64,000 nucleotides of DNA from Aplysia californica (taxonomy: Eukaryota; Mollusca; Gastropoda; Aplysiida; Aplysiidae), in assembly GCF_000002075.1 (NCBI RefSeq), contig NW_004797528.1, positions 891,281 to 955,280 on the forward strand. Direction: 5' to 3'. Made by a program: the position numbers and the translations under genes. Of the stretch, positions 54,034-64,000 are shown piece after piece; positions within the stretch are counted from its first letter, which is position 1; every line of letters begins with the position of its first letter. The notes beneath the pieces were generated by a model. It searched no databases. It was not told where the DNA came from and saw only the letters and a program-made list of their open reading frames with translations.

Positions 54034-54410
54034 TTTGGAATATAGTAGGTTCTAGTCTGGAAGAAGCATTGAACTGAAACATAATGCAGAAAACTTTAAT
54101 AGTTACTTCCCTTCCGAATCTCCATACAGAAAAACACCCTGTCAAGTTTTATTTTATTTTTGTTCTCCTAGTCTGTTTGAAAGACTAGGCCCTATTGGAA
54201 ATTTACTATGGGACATACACAAAGCCTTCAAAATTCCCACTTTTCTGAAAAAGTGACAAATGAAATGTACACTTTTTCGAAAATTGGTCCACTTTTCCGC
54301 TTCGACATTTGCGCCTGCATCGCAAATGAATCTATTTTGAAAGCTGCAGTCAAATCACTTTGAACTAGTCTCGAAGAAGGAATTTACTGACTGGCGAGAC
54401 ACTTATAAAG

Positions 54411-54545
54411 GTTCATTTCATCACATTAAAGTAAAAAAAATTACTCTAATACGATGAAAAGTGCTATTTACTCTAATGCGCTGAAATAAAACAGTAACAT
54501 TTCATCACATTAGAGTATTTAATATGTGTTTCATCGTATTATTAG
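54411..54545. repeat. Cluster of alternating inverted 19-mers
   Basis: Four copies of TTTCATC(A/G)(C/T)ATTA(A/G)AGTA lie in alternating orientation within 135 bp (about 54416, 54441, 54468, 54507), with a partial fifth at about 54530. They can form several mutually exclusive hairpins. Confidence 0.6.
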
Positions 54546-55083
54546 AGCCTGACATACGTAGGCCTACCCTACTTTTGTACATGTGTATGTGATCGGTTAG
54601 AATTTCATGAAATGTAAAATGTTGTTGATTCAGCCATAGCTATTGTACTGCTATTGTACATGTTCTGAAAAAAAAAGCTTGTTCCAATTTTCCAGTTGAC
54701 TGTGATACACATTATTCATCTTGAAAATAAATATCATTCTTATCACTTCAATTTGTGTTCTTCTGTGTCATGCTTTAGTGTGTACATTATGTGATTGTTT
54801 GTGGCTGAATGTGTGAGGGTGGGTGGAAGGCGCCACTGGTACGTCCTGCTTCTTTACTTTCCCTCTGTTGTTTCTGTCTCTCTGTATAACTGTTTTACTT
54901 TTACCTAGCACTAAGTGGCCATTATTGTGTCGATGTGCTTGTCTCTCTATTTAAACAATACCGAAAGCTTTGAGCCTCCCTCGGGACCCAATTTACATCG
55001 TGTAAGGCGATAGACTGCATCAACCTTGACTGTCAGAACAACTCTGTACGTACGTTTTTTTTCTTCTGTTTCATATTCTCTCT

Positions 55084-55191
<108 letters not shown>

Positions 55192-55350
55192 TAGTCTTAC
55201 CCCCCCCCCACCCGTCTAATTATTATCCTTGCCCATCGCCAAGATTCGACGGTAACGTCACATAATGAACACGAATCGAATAACTAGTTGTTTGCCGTTT
55301 TCAGTCCTTGCAAAACAAACTGCGTGCACATGACACTGTGTACATGACAT

Positions 55351-55602
55351 GAGAATTGCGTAGTCCCCCACTAGGACATCCGGCTGAGAATTGCGTAGTC
55401 CCCCACTAGGACATCCGGCTGAGAATTGCGTAGTCCCCCACTAGGACATCCGGCTGAGAATTGCGTAGTCCCCCACTAGGACATCCGGCTGAGAATTGCG
55501 TAGTCCCCCATTAGGACATCCGGCTGAGAATTGCGTAGTCCCCCACTAGGACATCCGGCTGAGAATTGCGTAGTCCCCCACTAGGACATCCGGCTGAGAA
55601 TT
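55351..55602 (+). repeat. 35-bp tandem repeat, 7 units plus 7 bases
   Basis: GAGAATTGCGTAGTCCCCCA then CTAGGACATCCGGCT is repeated seven times at exact 35-bp steps. The only change is a single C to T in unit 5, and there are no spacers. The last unit is cut after GAGAATT. Confidence 0.97.
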
Positions 55603-55799
55603 CAGGTTTCCCAAAAAGGGCGAGCAGAAGTCAGTGGGAATCCATTGCCCCCAACTTTGTTGTAGGCCTACCATTTTTTTACAAAATTTGTCAGTTCAGT
55701 TTTAGTAAGATATTTACAGTACAAGCAACGTTACACTACTAGATCACGTATAAGTCACGAAGGCGTTATTAGTAGATAGATATCTAGTGGCATACACAT

Positions 55800-55878
55800 A
55801 AAAGAAGGAGGAGAGATGAAGACTTTTGATAGGAAAGAAGGAGCGAACCACACCAAAATTCCGTCGGCCAACCGCACA
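55800..55878 (-). mobile_element. SINE family B, 5' fragment
   Basis: Minus strand: GGTGTGGTTCGCTCCTTCTT, TCCTATCAAAAGTC, ATCTCTCCTCC, matching the first half of family B. Confidence 0.65.
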
Positions 55879-55951
55879 ATAAATGTGTCAGCTATGATGA
55901 CTTTTAAGCGAAGAGAAAGAGAGATATTACACTTGGAGTTGGAGATTCTCT

Positions 55952-56498
55952 GGGGGGCTCTCGTGGCCTAGAGGTTAAGGTGTTGGCCTCTCATTCAAAG
56001 GTCCTGGGTTCGAATCCGGGTAACGACCGAAAAATGTTCTTCTCTAAAATTGTTTCCTTCCACCTCCTCCTTTCCTGCTCTCTAGCAATGTTCTGTTGTC
56101 TGCTTTCGTTTCCACTTTCTGCCCCCACCCCCTCACCTCCTTTGCCCCCTCCTCTGGGCTCCTGACTCTTTCTGCAGCCTTTCTACTACTGCTAGCCTAC
56201 TCCTTGGCTCCTCTTTACTGCTGTCTTTCTGCCACACCCCTGATCTTCTGGAAGGAAAGATCTATACCTAGCCTTCTCGGACAAGGGCGAAAAAATCGCG
56301 GAGGGCCCGTGTGCAAGTTGCGCACGTTAAAGATCTCTTGGTGGTCTAAAATCGATAAGAGTAGGCTTCGGTCGCCACCCGGCAAAATTCAAAATTTCCT
56401 ACCACCTGAAAATATTTTTATTAGGTGTGTCCCGCGCGCTCATAAGACCTAATGCAGTTGTGGGCGCCGTAAAACACTTTACAAAAACAAAAACAAAA
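55952..56498 (+). mobile_element. SINE family A (tRNA-headed), copy 3
   Basis: Best-preserved head: TGGCCTAGAGG (A box) and GGTTCGAATCC (perfect B box). Core GTGTGCAAGTTGCGCACGTT, AAAGATCTCTTGG. Tail GCGCTCATAAGACC...GGGCGCCGTAAAACACTTTAC with an ACAAAAACAAAAACAAAAAG end. It contains an extra CCCCACCCCCTCACCTCC stretch compared with 46274. Confidence 0.9.
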
Positions 56499-56499
56499 A

Positions 56500-57018
56500 G
56501 GAGATGCTCTTCTCTTTGTCAGTATGTGACTGTCATGTGTTGTACAGTTGTATGACATACGCCCTCTTTAACCTTTCAACACAGCACGCGCTATTTCAGA
56601 GTCGGGATCTCCGAATCCAAAGTCCTTATCCGATAGGCCTGGGCCAAATGGATGGAGAGCTTTGAAGTTACACAGAACTACCCAACTTTATACACGTATG
56701 TAATCACCCCATTGGCGATTTGAATTGAGGGCCATCTGATCTGCAGTCCGGCTTGATATTAATTTAGCTTTAGCCTTTTGATGTAAAGTAAAGTTGTTCC
56801 CGCATCCGATCCGGACATTGGGGTTTGCCTTTGTCAAGGAGACAATTTCCTGGACCTTTGACATAAATTTATTGTGGTACGGTGGCCAGTTCCTTTCCAC
56901 GCCGCCTTTTCTACCCCAGCTAACTTTTGATGTACAGGAAAATAATTTTACCAAGTCAGTAATAATATTCACAGTACTGGTAGGCCCTACATGCGCTTTG
57001 TGTAAATGTGACATTTGG
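56500..57018. other. Spacer without a recognised feature
   Basis: An open minus-strand stretch (56688-57014) of 108 codons is present but matches nothing I know and has no start context or splice signals that convince. I treat it as chance. Confidence 0.4.
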
Positions 57019-57199
57019 CTGTCCCCGTCGTTTTATGCAAGGAAAATTCTGAAATTATGCAAACTGAGCCCCAAAAATGTGAAGTTATCCGATTCTGTTA
57101 ATTTCAACAAAGAATGATAAAGGAAAATATATCAGAAATTATGCACAAAATGATCAAATTTGGCAAAATTATGCTGGGTGCATAAAACCACGGGGACAG
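57019..57199. mobile_element. MITE family B, copy 4 (181 bp, 6-bp target duplication)
   Basis: CTGTCCCCGTCGTTTTATGC to TGCATAAAACCACGGGGACAG-type ends, flanked by ATTTGG on both sides (57013-57018, 57200-57205). The length is identical to the copy at 40599. Confidence 0.92.
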
Positions 57200-57205
57200 A
57201 TTTGG

Positions 57206-58171
57206 GTAAAGAAGCGAGTAGTTGCAGAGCACCAGTGTTGGTAGTTCCTACTTCTTGTCTTTTCCTCTGTTGCTACTCACTATTTGCCTTTCTTCTTCCC
57301 TGCACCATTTGACCTTTATTGTGCCGTTGTGCGCTTCTCATTATGTACATACTCATTTCAAACTGGGCAAGTATGTGCTTGTAAGGCTTATCGAATTCTC
57401 ATACCGTCATGCATTACTACGTTAAAAAAACAAAACAACTAAAATAATAATCAATACAATGCTCCATCAGTTTGTTAACGTTTGATTTTATGTAATTTCT
57501 TCTGCAAATGTCTCTGAATTATATATGAAAATAACAGTTTCCGGGACTGATGCAGCGTCTAACAAAGGTTCACAAATAAATAAAAAATGTAAAAATGTCA
57601 CTTTGGGAAAGCATGGCTCGTCTGTAAGAATATACATGTATGTTTATGTACACGCCTTATGAACATGTGTTATAAGTTATATATATGTAATCGAAGCAGA
57701 ATATTAAAATGAAGAGTACATAGTGCATGTAATTTGGAATAAGCAGCCTCTGGCCTTACCTTCTTCTTTGAACTTCTAGAGATAACATGTCGTTGCCTTC
57801 AAAATCCCCCTCTTTTGTCTAACAGTTTGAGGTTTACATGCAAATTCCTTAAAAACCATTACATGTATAATACTTATTAAGAACAATCTCAAAATTTTTA
57901 TTTTTTTTTGCAGTTGGAGAGTGTATCGGGTAGGTCCCACGTCTGTTCCTTTCCTGTAATCTATATTTGTCTGTCTTACTTTCCGCTTGCACTTTTACTA
58001 TATATATAGATTCTATGACCTTTACTGATACTGTGTCCGTCTGGCTGTCTTTAATCTAAACTAAAAATAAAACCGAATACATAATACCGCTGTGTCTACT
58101 ATGTCATACAATACAATGAACGTTGGGTGAACAGAGTACATGTGATGTACAGACTTCAATTTCAACATGCA
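57206..58171. other. Spacer without a recognised feature
   Basis: AT-rich sequence with no conserved reading frame, RNA gene or repeat that I can identify. Confidence 0.4.
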
Positions 58172-58173
58172 TA

Positions 58174-58730
58174 AGTTAAGGACCACTTGCAAACACTGAG
58201 TGGTCTTCTTGGGTCGACCGGCACGTGGGCGTTCTTGGACTGATCCAGTGGCTTGATGGCGCTGCCTCAGGCTGACAATGACAGAGTGTGACACTGCAAG
58301 TCTTCTGGTAACTTCTCAGGCTCCAACTCCATCCAGCAGCCATGCCATAGCTTTGGACTTAGACGATCAAGGTCTCTCAGCTTTCGTCTTGGTGGCATGT
58401 TGATGCGAGAGTGGGTTTTGCGCAAATGGCGGCTTATATATTGCCACCAAAGTGAGCATGGTTCGAGACCGTACGTCCGTTTATGACGTGCACCATAAAT
58501 TTTAACTGAGGAATGTCCGTGGTTTCGCACACAAGTTGATAAAAAAAAGCAAATTTGGCTAAAATTCCAGGAGGATTCCGTGCTGCACGTGGTGGTTTTG
58601 CCACTTTAGGAAACTTTGCAGTAACGCATTGGTAACCCATTAATTACAGAGCAAACACATTTTGAAACATTACGTGCTGTCTTTTTTTATTTTAAAAAAT
58701 CAAGGCTGTCTGTCAAGGTGGTCCTTAACT
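58174..58730 (-). mobile_element. Tc1-like element, internally deleted (557 bp)
   Basis: Inverted ends AGTTAAGGACCAC(C)TTG are flanked by TA on both sides (58172-58173, 58731-58732). From ATG at 58396-58398 the minus strand reads MPPRRKLRDLDR and, after a frameshift, SHSVIVSLRQRHQATGSVQE, RPRAGRPKKTT. This is the paired HTH and GRPR region of a Tc1 transposase. The frame then runs straight into the opposite end, so about 1 kb including the whole DDE domain is deleted. It is non-autonomous. Confidence 0.9.
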
Positions 58731-58815
58731 TATGTTGAAGTGCGTGGAAGGGAATAATGTAATCCTCAACTTCATAATCACTAACACCTTTGCCGACTTC
58801 ACAGTCATGTCATTT

Positions 58816-61121
58816 TCACACAAATCCCCCAGGAGACTTAGATCTACATCTGTGACTTACGGTAAAGAGAGATTTGTATGTATCTCTGAAGTTCTTATTC
58901 ATTCCTACGTAAATTACAAAATTGCAAGAGCTGTTTACACAAAGACTAATGTTCAACATCTGGTACATGATGCGACCAACGTTAGACGGTGCGTCATTTG
59001 TAAGCGTGTAGTAGGCGTACTCTGGTATGTAATTTGGTAACACAACAATAGAACAGGTTGCCGTATACACAGCACAAACGGCGAGAAGCATCTTTGTAGT
59101 GCGGTTGGACTGGGAGACTTCCTTCAGAGCAGATGACGTCAGTTTCTTTCTCTGTATGGACGCCATCTTGATTTTCACGCTGATTAAAATGCATCCGACA
59201 AGAGTGAAGCATGGCGGGATTTTTACACAGAAATACAAATAGACTTCCTCGATGAGGGCGATGGAGGGTAGGTTCTGGTAGTACAGTGGAGATCGCACCA
59301 TGACACCCACTGAGGTGTTGTACGTTGGGTCGTGTAAGTAGCGGAACTCGAACCAGAAGGCGGAGTAAGTGAGGTAGGTGAACCAGAAGATGTACACGAC
59401 AGCCACGGAGCTCCACGTGCGGCGCGCTGTCACGATGTCGTTGAACCTGGGAACGTTGACAAGATTTCATTTGTAGATGTTTTATGCCATCATCGAGCCT
59501 CAGCTCGGTCCGACGTTGTATCCTTGGGAAAGGTACTAAACACGAATTTCCTATTTGGCTCGGTCCTTTCGGAGATGGACTCTAAACTCTCAGGTCCTGT
59601 CTCATAAATTATAACCTAATAGTAATACGGGGTGCCCACTACGGCTGGATCGGGCCGATCGCCCGACTCGGTCGCCTGAAACTGAAAACAAACACGTTTG
59701 TTTTTGAGGCGACAGAGTCGGGCGATCAGCCCGATCGGCCGGTCCCATCCGTAGTGGGCACCCCGTAAGTGTCGATAGGTGTGTGAAACCGGTATCATTT
59801 CCAATTTAAAAAAATAAATCTCGAGTCAGTTTAGATCTTTTAACGGCCATGCCTGTCACTCACTGGCAGGCGTCAGGGTCACAATCCGGGCTGAGTTAGA
59901 GGGATACAGCGTCTCAGCTGACTTTGAAACAGTCCTGTCTAATGTCTAGGGCGGTCATTTGGGGTGTACATGTTCATGTAGTAAACTGTACACGGTTTAT
60001 TTTGTTTTGCAATACAGTGTCAGTTAAAGCTCCAGAACAATAGACAGCTGATATATAACTGTAACAACCCCCGCCCTCNNNNNNNNNNNNNNNNNNNNNN
60101 NNNNNNNNNNNNNNNNNNNNNNNNNNNNNNNNNNNNNNNNNNNNNNNNNNNNNNNNNNNNNNNNNNNNNNNNNNNNNNNNNNNNNNNNNNNNNNNNNNNG
60201 GAGAAGGCCGCGGTGCAAGAAACTGATGCTAAAAAAATAAAAACGATAAGTGGAAGTGGTTTTGACATTTTACAATCGAGTGCGTAAACGAGGGAGCATT
60301 AGAGCTCAGGCTTGATGATTGTATCTTCAAGGTTGGTGTTCCCGGATTTGTCGGATTTGTCAGTGATGACAAATTGAATAGGTGCAATGAGGAAATGCCA
60401 TTTTAAACCATCGGGAAGCTCTATGTTGGGTGCCTATGCATCATGATCGCTTGCTTGTTGCTGATTAAATACTGGTACTGAGATTTAGCAGTTTGAAAAA
60501 AATCAATACTTAGTCCATGATGCAGTGGTTCACTGATTGCCAGGTTTTCAGCATCACTATATCCCACACTCTTACAGTTACAGTCCTTCCAGCTCCGGCT
60601 CTGTCGGTACACGCTCTCTTTTATTTTCACTTTTTGCTCTGCCGTGAGTCTAACTATAAAGGTTTTATAAATAAGTTTTGTCTTGCATGCTTTTTAAAAC
60701 CGTGATTGCTGAAACCAAACATGGTTTTAGCAATTGATGTTCTTTTTGCCTCTCCTCAGGCCCAGATCAGGATTCATTTTGTATTTTTAGGGCAAAACTA
60801 GTTAAAATTAATTGTCTGTCATACCTAAGCCACGAAGGACTTCTCAGTGTCCTATGCTAATGTCGGGAAAAGTATGTTTTAATTTAGTTTCTATTGGTAT
60901 GGGCTAGGGCTTTTGAAGTCAGTTTGGCAATCACCCTGCATTCAATTCCAGATTCAATACTGAATGATATGTGCCTTGAACGATAGTCCATAAAATCATA
61001 AAAAAAAAAAACCCAACCTCGCCTCATTTCATACTCAATGTTCATTGTAACTTGTGCACACCCATACACCCCCTTCCTTCTCCACGCACATATATAGGCA
61101 CATGCGAGAGCATGACAACAT

Positions 61122-61181
<60 letters not shown>

Positions 61182-63911
61182 TTTTCTCTTCTGAGAGATA
61201 CATTTTTAGACAGTTTGGTCTGAGTACAGTATGAAACACATGTTATATTATAGAAACTTTCGGTCGAAGACAAGGTGGACTTGTGACTCTATAATAAGCT
61301 AACGTGCGACAGTAGCATTACATTCGCACCTATAGAATTCCCAGGATTTAAATGAGAATAGATAAAGGCAGAGGTGAATGCAAGTCGAACAAGTAGTTCA
61401 AGAGGGGATGCACTAGAATAGGACAGGACAACAGCTAAAGATGTCAAGAGATCACTCAGGAAAGACAAGGAGAAAGGCACGAATATGTTGGCAGAGAGGG
61501 CAGAAGAAACAGTGGTAGGGTGGCATAATTATGACAATCCTTTATCACTTTATCAGATCACAAAGACTTGCTGGAAAAATTTGGAAGCCAGAGGCAGCAG
61601 TAAAAATGAATGAGAGGAAAAACCATTTCTGTAAAGAAAGTTCTGTCGAAACAATAGGTGGGACATTTCAACAGTCTCTTGAGCATACTTCCACCGAAAA
61701 AAACGCCAACAACTGCCAGCACGAAATGAGCTACCAATCTACTATGATAATTCTTCAAAACCAAGGATTCTGGGTGTTTTTAACTAGCCGAACATCGGCA
61801 AAGCGGCTGCTCCTGATCATATTCTACTTGAGGCCCTAAAACAAATGCCAACATGATGACAGGCCTCCTTCCCAGTCTCACACAGTTCACCAGGATCTGG
61901 GATGAGGGAAAGTTCCAAAATAAAATAAAAACATGGGAAGAAGATCACCTCTTGAAGCTTCCCAGAAAGGGGGGTCTCAGCAACTGCAGCAACAATAGAG
62001 GAATGACTCTTCTCTTGATAATACGTAATATTTTCAACAGAATCATTTTGGAGCGAATTAAGACTGGAATGGGTCCAAGACTTAGAGATGAACGCGCTGG
62101 TTTTCGGAAAAATCGGTCAACCATCGACCAGATTTCCACGCCTTGGATCATAGTGGAACAGTTCCAGGAGTGGAAATCTACGCTGATTGTCAACTTCCTT
62201 GACTTTGATAGCGTAGACCAAGCAACAATGAAGAAGATATTGATACCACGGAATTCCTCAAACCTTGGTGAACCTCATCAAGAGCATAAAGAGACAAATT
62301 GCAGGATTGTACATGATGGTCAGCTTATTGACAGCTTTGACATCAAGACCGTTGTGAGTGAGACAGGGGTGTTTGCTGTCAGCTTTCCTCTTTATTTTGG
62401 TGATCTACATTTCCCTACTTGGATGAATTGTGCATAATAGCTTGCACTTAAAAAATAATTCCATCTTTTTCGACAACAAACTTTCCTTGTTCCCTCAAAT
62501 AAAAACATCAGTCAGAAATAAAAGACCTAGATCAAGGCTTCTGATCTGTAGCAAAGAAAGATACAGAAGGTCATTTTTAACCACTATCCATCAAAATTCC
62601 TCCATCTGGGTAATAAAGATGTGTCTTATCTTATCTTATCTTATCTTATCGTTTGACTGATGAAGGAAACAACAAGGGGGTACGTACAGAAACGGTATAC
62701 AGTGGACTACTTGGGCACAGTTAGACGATCTGGACTTTGCAGATGACATGTCGCTTCTGTCGCACACCCCTGATTATATGCAAGCAAAGACTTCATATTA
62801 AACAGCCTTTCAGAATCTGTTGGATTGAAGATCCACCCAGGGGAGTCAAAAGTCCCAAAGATAGATTTAATAGAAGGAAATGCACTAGAAGACGTTGAAT
62901 TCCTTTGTTATCTTGAGAATATGATTAACAGAGAGGAAGGAACAGGAGCTGAAATGAAGCCCTCTCTTTGGAAAGGCACGTACTGCTTTCATATAAATTT
63001 ATATCTGCAAATATGATTTAGAGGACCAGATGTTTCTCGCTTTTGAAACAAGTTGAGGATTTTCAATTAAATTAGAATGTGAAGCCATTCTTGTATGGAT
63101 GTGAGGCACGGAACGCATCTCACTCTCACACTTGCATACAAAAGATCCAGGTTTACTTGAACAAGTGTCTGAGAAAGTTACATGTACTCAGGATCAGATG
63201 GACCGTCAGGGTCACAAAAGAGTAAGTGTTATGGAAAGCAAGATAGAGCCCAGTTGGAGATGAAATGGGAAGAAAGCGGTGGAGATGGATTGGTTATACA
63301 TACATGTACTCTCAAGAAGTCAGGCAGCTGCATAACAAAGAAACTGTTAGATTGGAATCCTCTGGGGTAAAAGATTTTTTAAAATCTCTCGGAACTTGCA
63401 AAATAGTCACAGAGAATGATATACAGAGAATGTGAAAACATGCAATAATATCAAGACGCTAGCCCAGGATACGGAAATGTGAAAAGTGATTGTTGGTGGC
63501 CTATACCCTGCCCGAGGGTGAGAAAGGCATTGATTATGATGATGATGCAACCTTATAGGGCGAATGTCGGATGTAGTATACAGATGACGGAATCCCAGTC
63601 TTACCTGATAGATAACAAAGAGAACTAGCGATGCACTGCGTTCGTACGCCCACCCATTGGGAACACCGACAATCTCATAAAGGATTTTGGGCACGCTGTT
63701 GAAGGAGATGAGAAAGGTGAGGTCCGTGACGGCCAAGCAAAAGAGTAGGATGTTGGAGCACTTGTCTAGACCATGCTTGACCAGGATGATGATGCTGAAA
63801 ATGTTCCCGAGGACCCCAAGGGTCGAAACTGCTGGGGTCACGTAGAACATCAGGACCTGTCGGACAAAAGTGATGGCGTAACAATGTCTGCCTCCGGGTT
63901 CATTTGTCAGC
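58816..63911 (-). CDS. Class A GPCR, gastropod chemosensory/peptide-receptor-like, incomplete
   Basis: Exon 63605-63911 encodes TM1 (VSTLGVLGNIFSIIILV), TM2 (SNILLFCLAVTDLTFLISF) and the start of TM3 (LVLFVIYQ), and ends at a good CAG|GTAAGA donor in phase 0. Exon 58816-59446 starts after an acceptor in a different phase. It encodes TM4 (TWSSVAVVYIFWFTYL), loop 2 with an NTS glycosylation site, TM5 (VYLYFCVKIPPCFTLVGCIL), a basic loop 3, TM6 (MLLAVCAVYTATCSIVVLP), TM7 with NFVIY in place of NPxxY, helix 8 and a stop. The phase clash and the absence of an E/DRY segment show that one short exon is missing. It may lie in the N gap at 60079-60199 or be lost. No in-frame ATG precedes TM1 within the window except one at the TM1 edge, so the start is uncertain. 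Its intron holds a LINE. Confidence 0.8.
59488..59622 (+). mobile_element. SINE family E, 5'-truncated
   Basis: GAGCCTCAGCTCGGTCCGAC, TTTGGCTCGGTCCTTTCGGA and CTCTCAGGTCC match the body of 49288-49510. The tRNA head is absent. It sits in the intron of the GPCR. Confidence 0.7.
59628..59765. mobile_element. Near-perfect palindromic MITE, 138 bp, TA-flanked
   Basis: CGGGGTGCCCACTACGG, CGCCCGACTC, GTCGCCT... is mirrored by the complementary sequence up to GGGCACCCCG, around a loop ACAAACACGTTTGT. TA lies on both sides (59626-59627, 59766-59767). It was apparently inserted at the end of the family E SINE. Confidence 0.88.
60079..60199. other. Assembly gap (121 N)
   Basis: Unknown bases; the true length is not known. 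It lies in the GPCR intron where a missing exon would be expected. Confidence 0.99.
61123..61178. repeat. (CA)n microsatellite
   Basis: 28 CA units, ending CATA. Confidence 0.98.
61340..63545 (+). mobile_element. LINE, 5' truncated, reverse-transcriptase remnant
   Basis: Ordered blocks of a non-LTR ORF2 in changing frames: VKRSLRKDKEK-like (61445); KLPRKGGLSNCSNNRGMTLL (61950-62010); NIFNRIILERIK; LRDERAGFRKNRSTIDQIST (62080-62140); FLDFDSVDQ; the palm motif DLDFADDMSLLSHTPDYM (62727-62780); GESKVPKIDLIEGNALEDVE (62838-62897); ILYGCEA; KWGRWRWIG-like; ITKKLLDWNPLG; and a TGATGATGATG tail. No endonuclease domain is present. Several frameshifts and a nested insert make it dead. It lies in the GPCR intron, opposite in strand. 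Confidence 0.88.
62440..62652 (+). mobile_element. Nested LINE 3' end with (TTATC)n tail
   Basis: This stretch interrupts the 61340 LINE between its PFLY-type and FADD blocks. It reads RSRLLICSKERYRRSFLTTI, then IWVIKMCLILS. That resembles the C-terminal RY..SF.P..I..WN.LP region of another LINE clade, followed by AATAAAGATGTG and CTTATCTTATCTTATC. The low-copy evidence makes the exact left border uncertain. Confidence 0.6.
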
Positions 63912-64000
63912 AAGGATTCAAAACGATGTTACAGAAGCAAATAAGATGATACAGAACCATAAAACTGTTTCATGAAGTCTAGCTCTCCCGTTAAAAAGGA
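63912..64000. other. Sequence upstream of the GPCR TM1 exon
   Basis: The minus-strand frame of the GPCR meets a stop (TAA) about 18 bases before 63913. Either an acceptor lies near 63885-63911 or translation begins at a downstream ATG. The first exon, if any, is beyond the window. Confidence 0.4.

Noticed and set aside
55351-55602. CRISPR-like array
   Set aside because: The units are head-to-tail without spacers, in a eukaryotic genome; it is a plain tandem repeat.
55952-56040. tRNA gene with good A and B boxes
   Set aside because: The acceptor stem does not pair and the sequence continues into a SINE body shared with two other loci; also applies to 46274, 48895 and 49288.
56688-57014. 108-codon minus-strand frame next to MITE B
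   Set aside because: No recognised domain, no paralogue in the window and no splice context; probably chance.
60421-60630. Minus-strand frame KESVYRQSRSWKD... as the missing GPCR exon
   Set aside because: It has no TM3 or E/DRY-like pattern and no suitable splice borders; not related to the receptor.

Overview
This is animal nuclear DNA: AT-rich, with long introns, and more than half of it looks repeat-derived. It most likely comes from a mollusc, probably a gastropod. The support for that is a one-to-few-exon class A receptor resembling gastropod chemosensory-type receptors, several tRNA-headed SINE families of molluscan style, and the general repeat content. The placement is inference; no marker sequence settles it.

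Three conserved host genes occupy the first two thirds. NUDCD1 (plus strand, 0.9-8.9 kb, its first exon or exons lying off the left edge) converges on AFG3L2 (minus strand, 34.2-14.4 kb). For AFG3L2, 20 coding exons with matching splice phases give a 765-residue mitochondrial m-AAA protease. TMEM170 (plus strand, 38.5-41.6 kb, 3 coding exons, 133 residues) is divergent from AFG3L2. The last 6 kb hold the two recognisable halves of a class A GPCR on the minus strand; the exon for the end of TM3 is not visible, and an assembly gap (60.08-60.20 kb) lies in its intron.

The introns and spacers are a museum of small mobile elements. There are two MITE families of four copies each (about 440 bp with imperfect long terminal inverted repeats; about 180 bp with CTGTCCCCG ends and 6-bp target duplications). 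There are also a TTAA-flanked MITE, a 138-bp near-perfect palindrome flanked by TA, and an internally deleted Tc1-like element. At least five SINE families are present. Several of them share a 3' hairpin tail whose stem shows compensatory changes between copies, and one appears to carry a U2 snRNA-like head.

Between AFG3L2 and TMEM170 (31.4-37.4 kb) lies a composite of unnamed repeats built around a palindrome, CTATTCTCACC/GGTGAGAATAG. It includes a 499-bp element with 28-bp inverted ends and a 9-bp duplication, for which a second copy of the host repeat at 37.1 kb preserves the empty site.

From 43.9 to 54.0 kb the window has remnants of transposase-type genes on the minus strand: a P-element (THAP9-like) transposase, a MULE-type transposase with a SWIM zinc finger, and two unnamed multi-copy invertebrate families. 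A 1.8-kb minisatellite sits among them. From 55 to 64 kb there are simple repeats, a perfect 35-bp tandem array, SINEs, and a 2-kb LINE with a second LINE end nested in it. No LTR element or other virus-like element was recognised.
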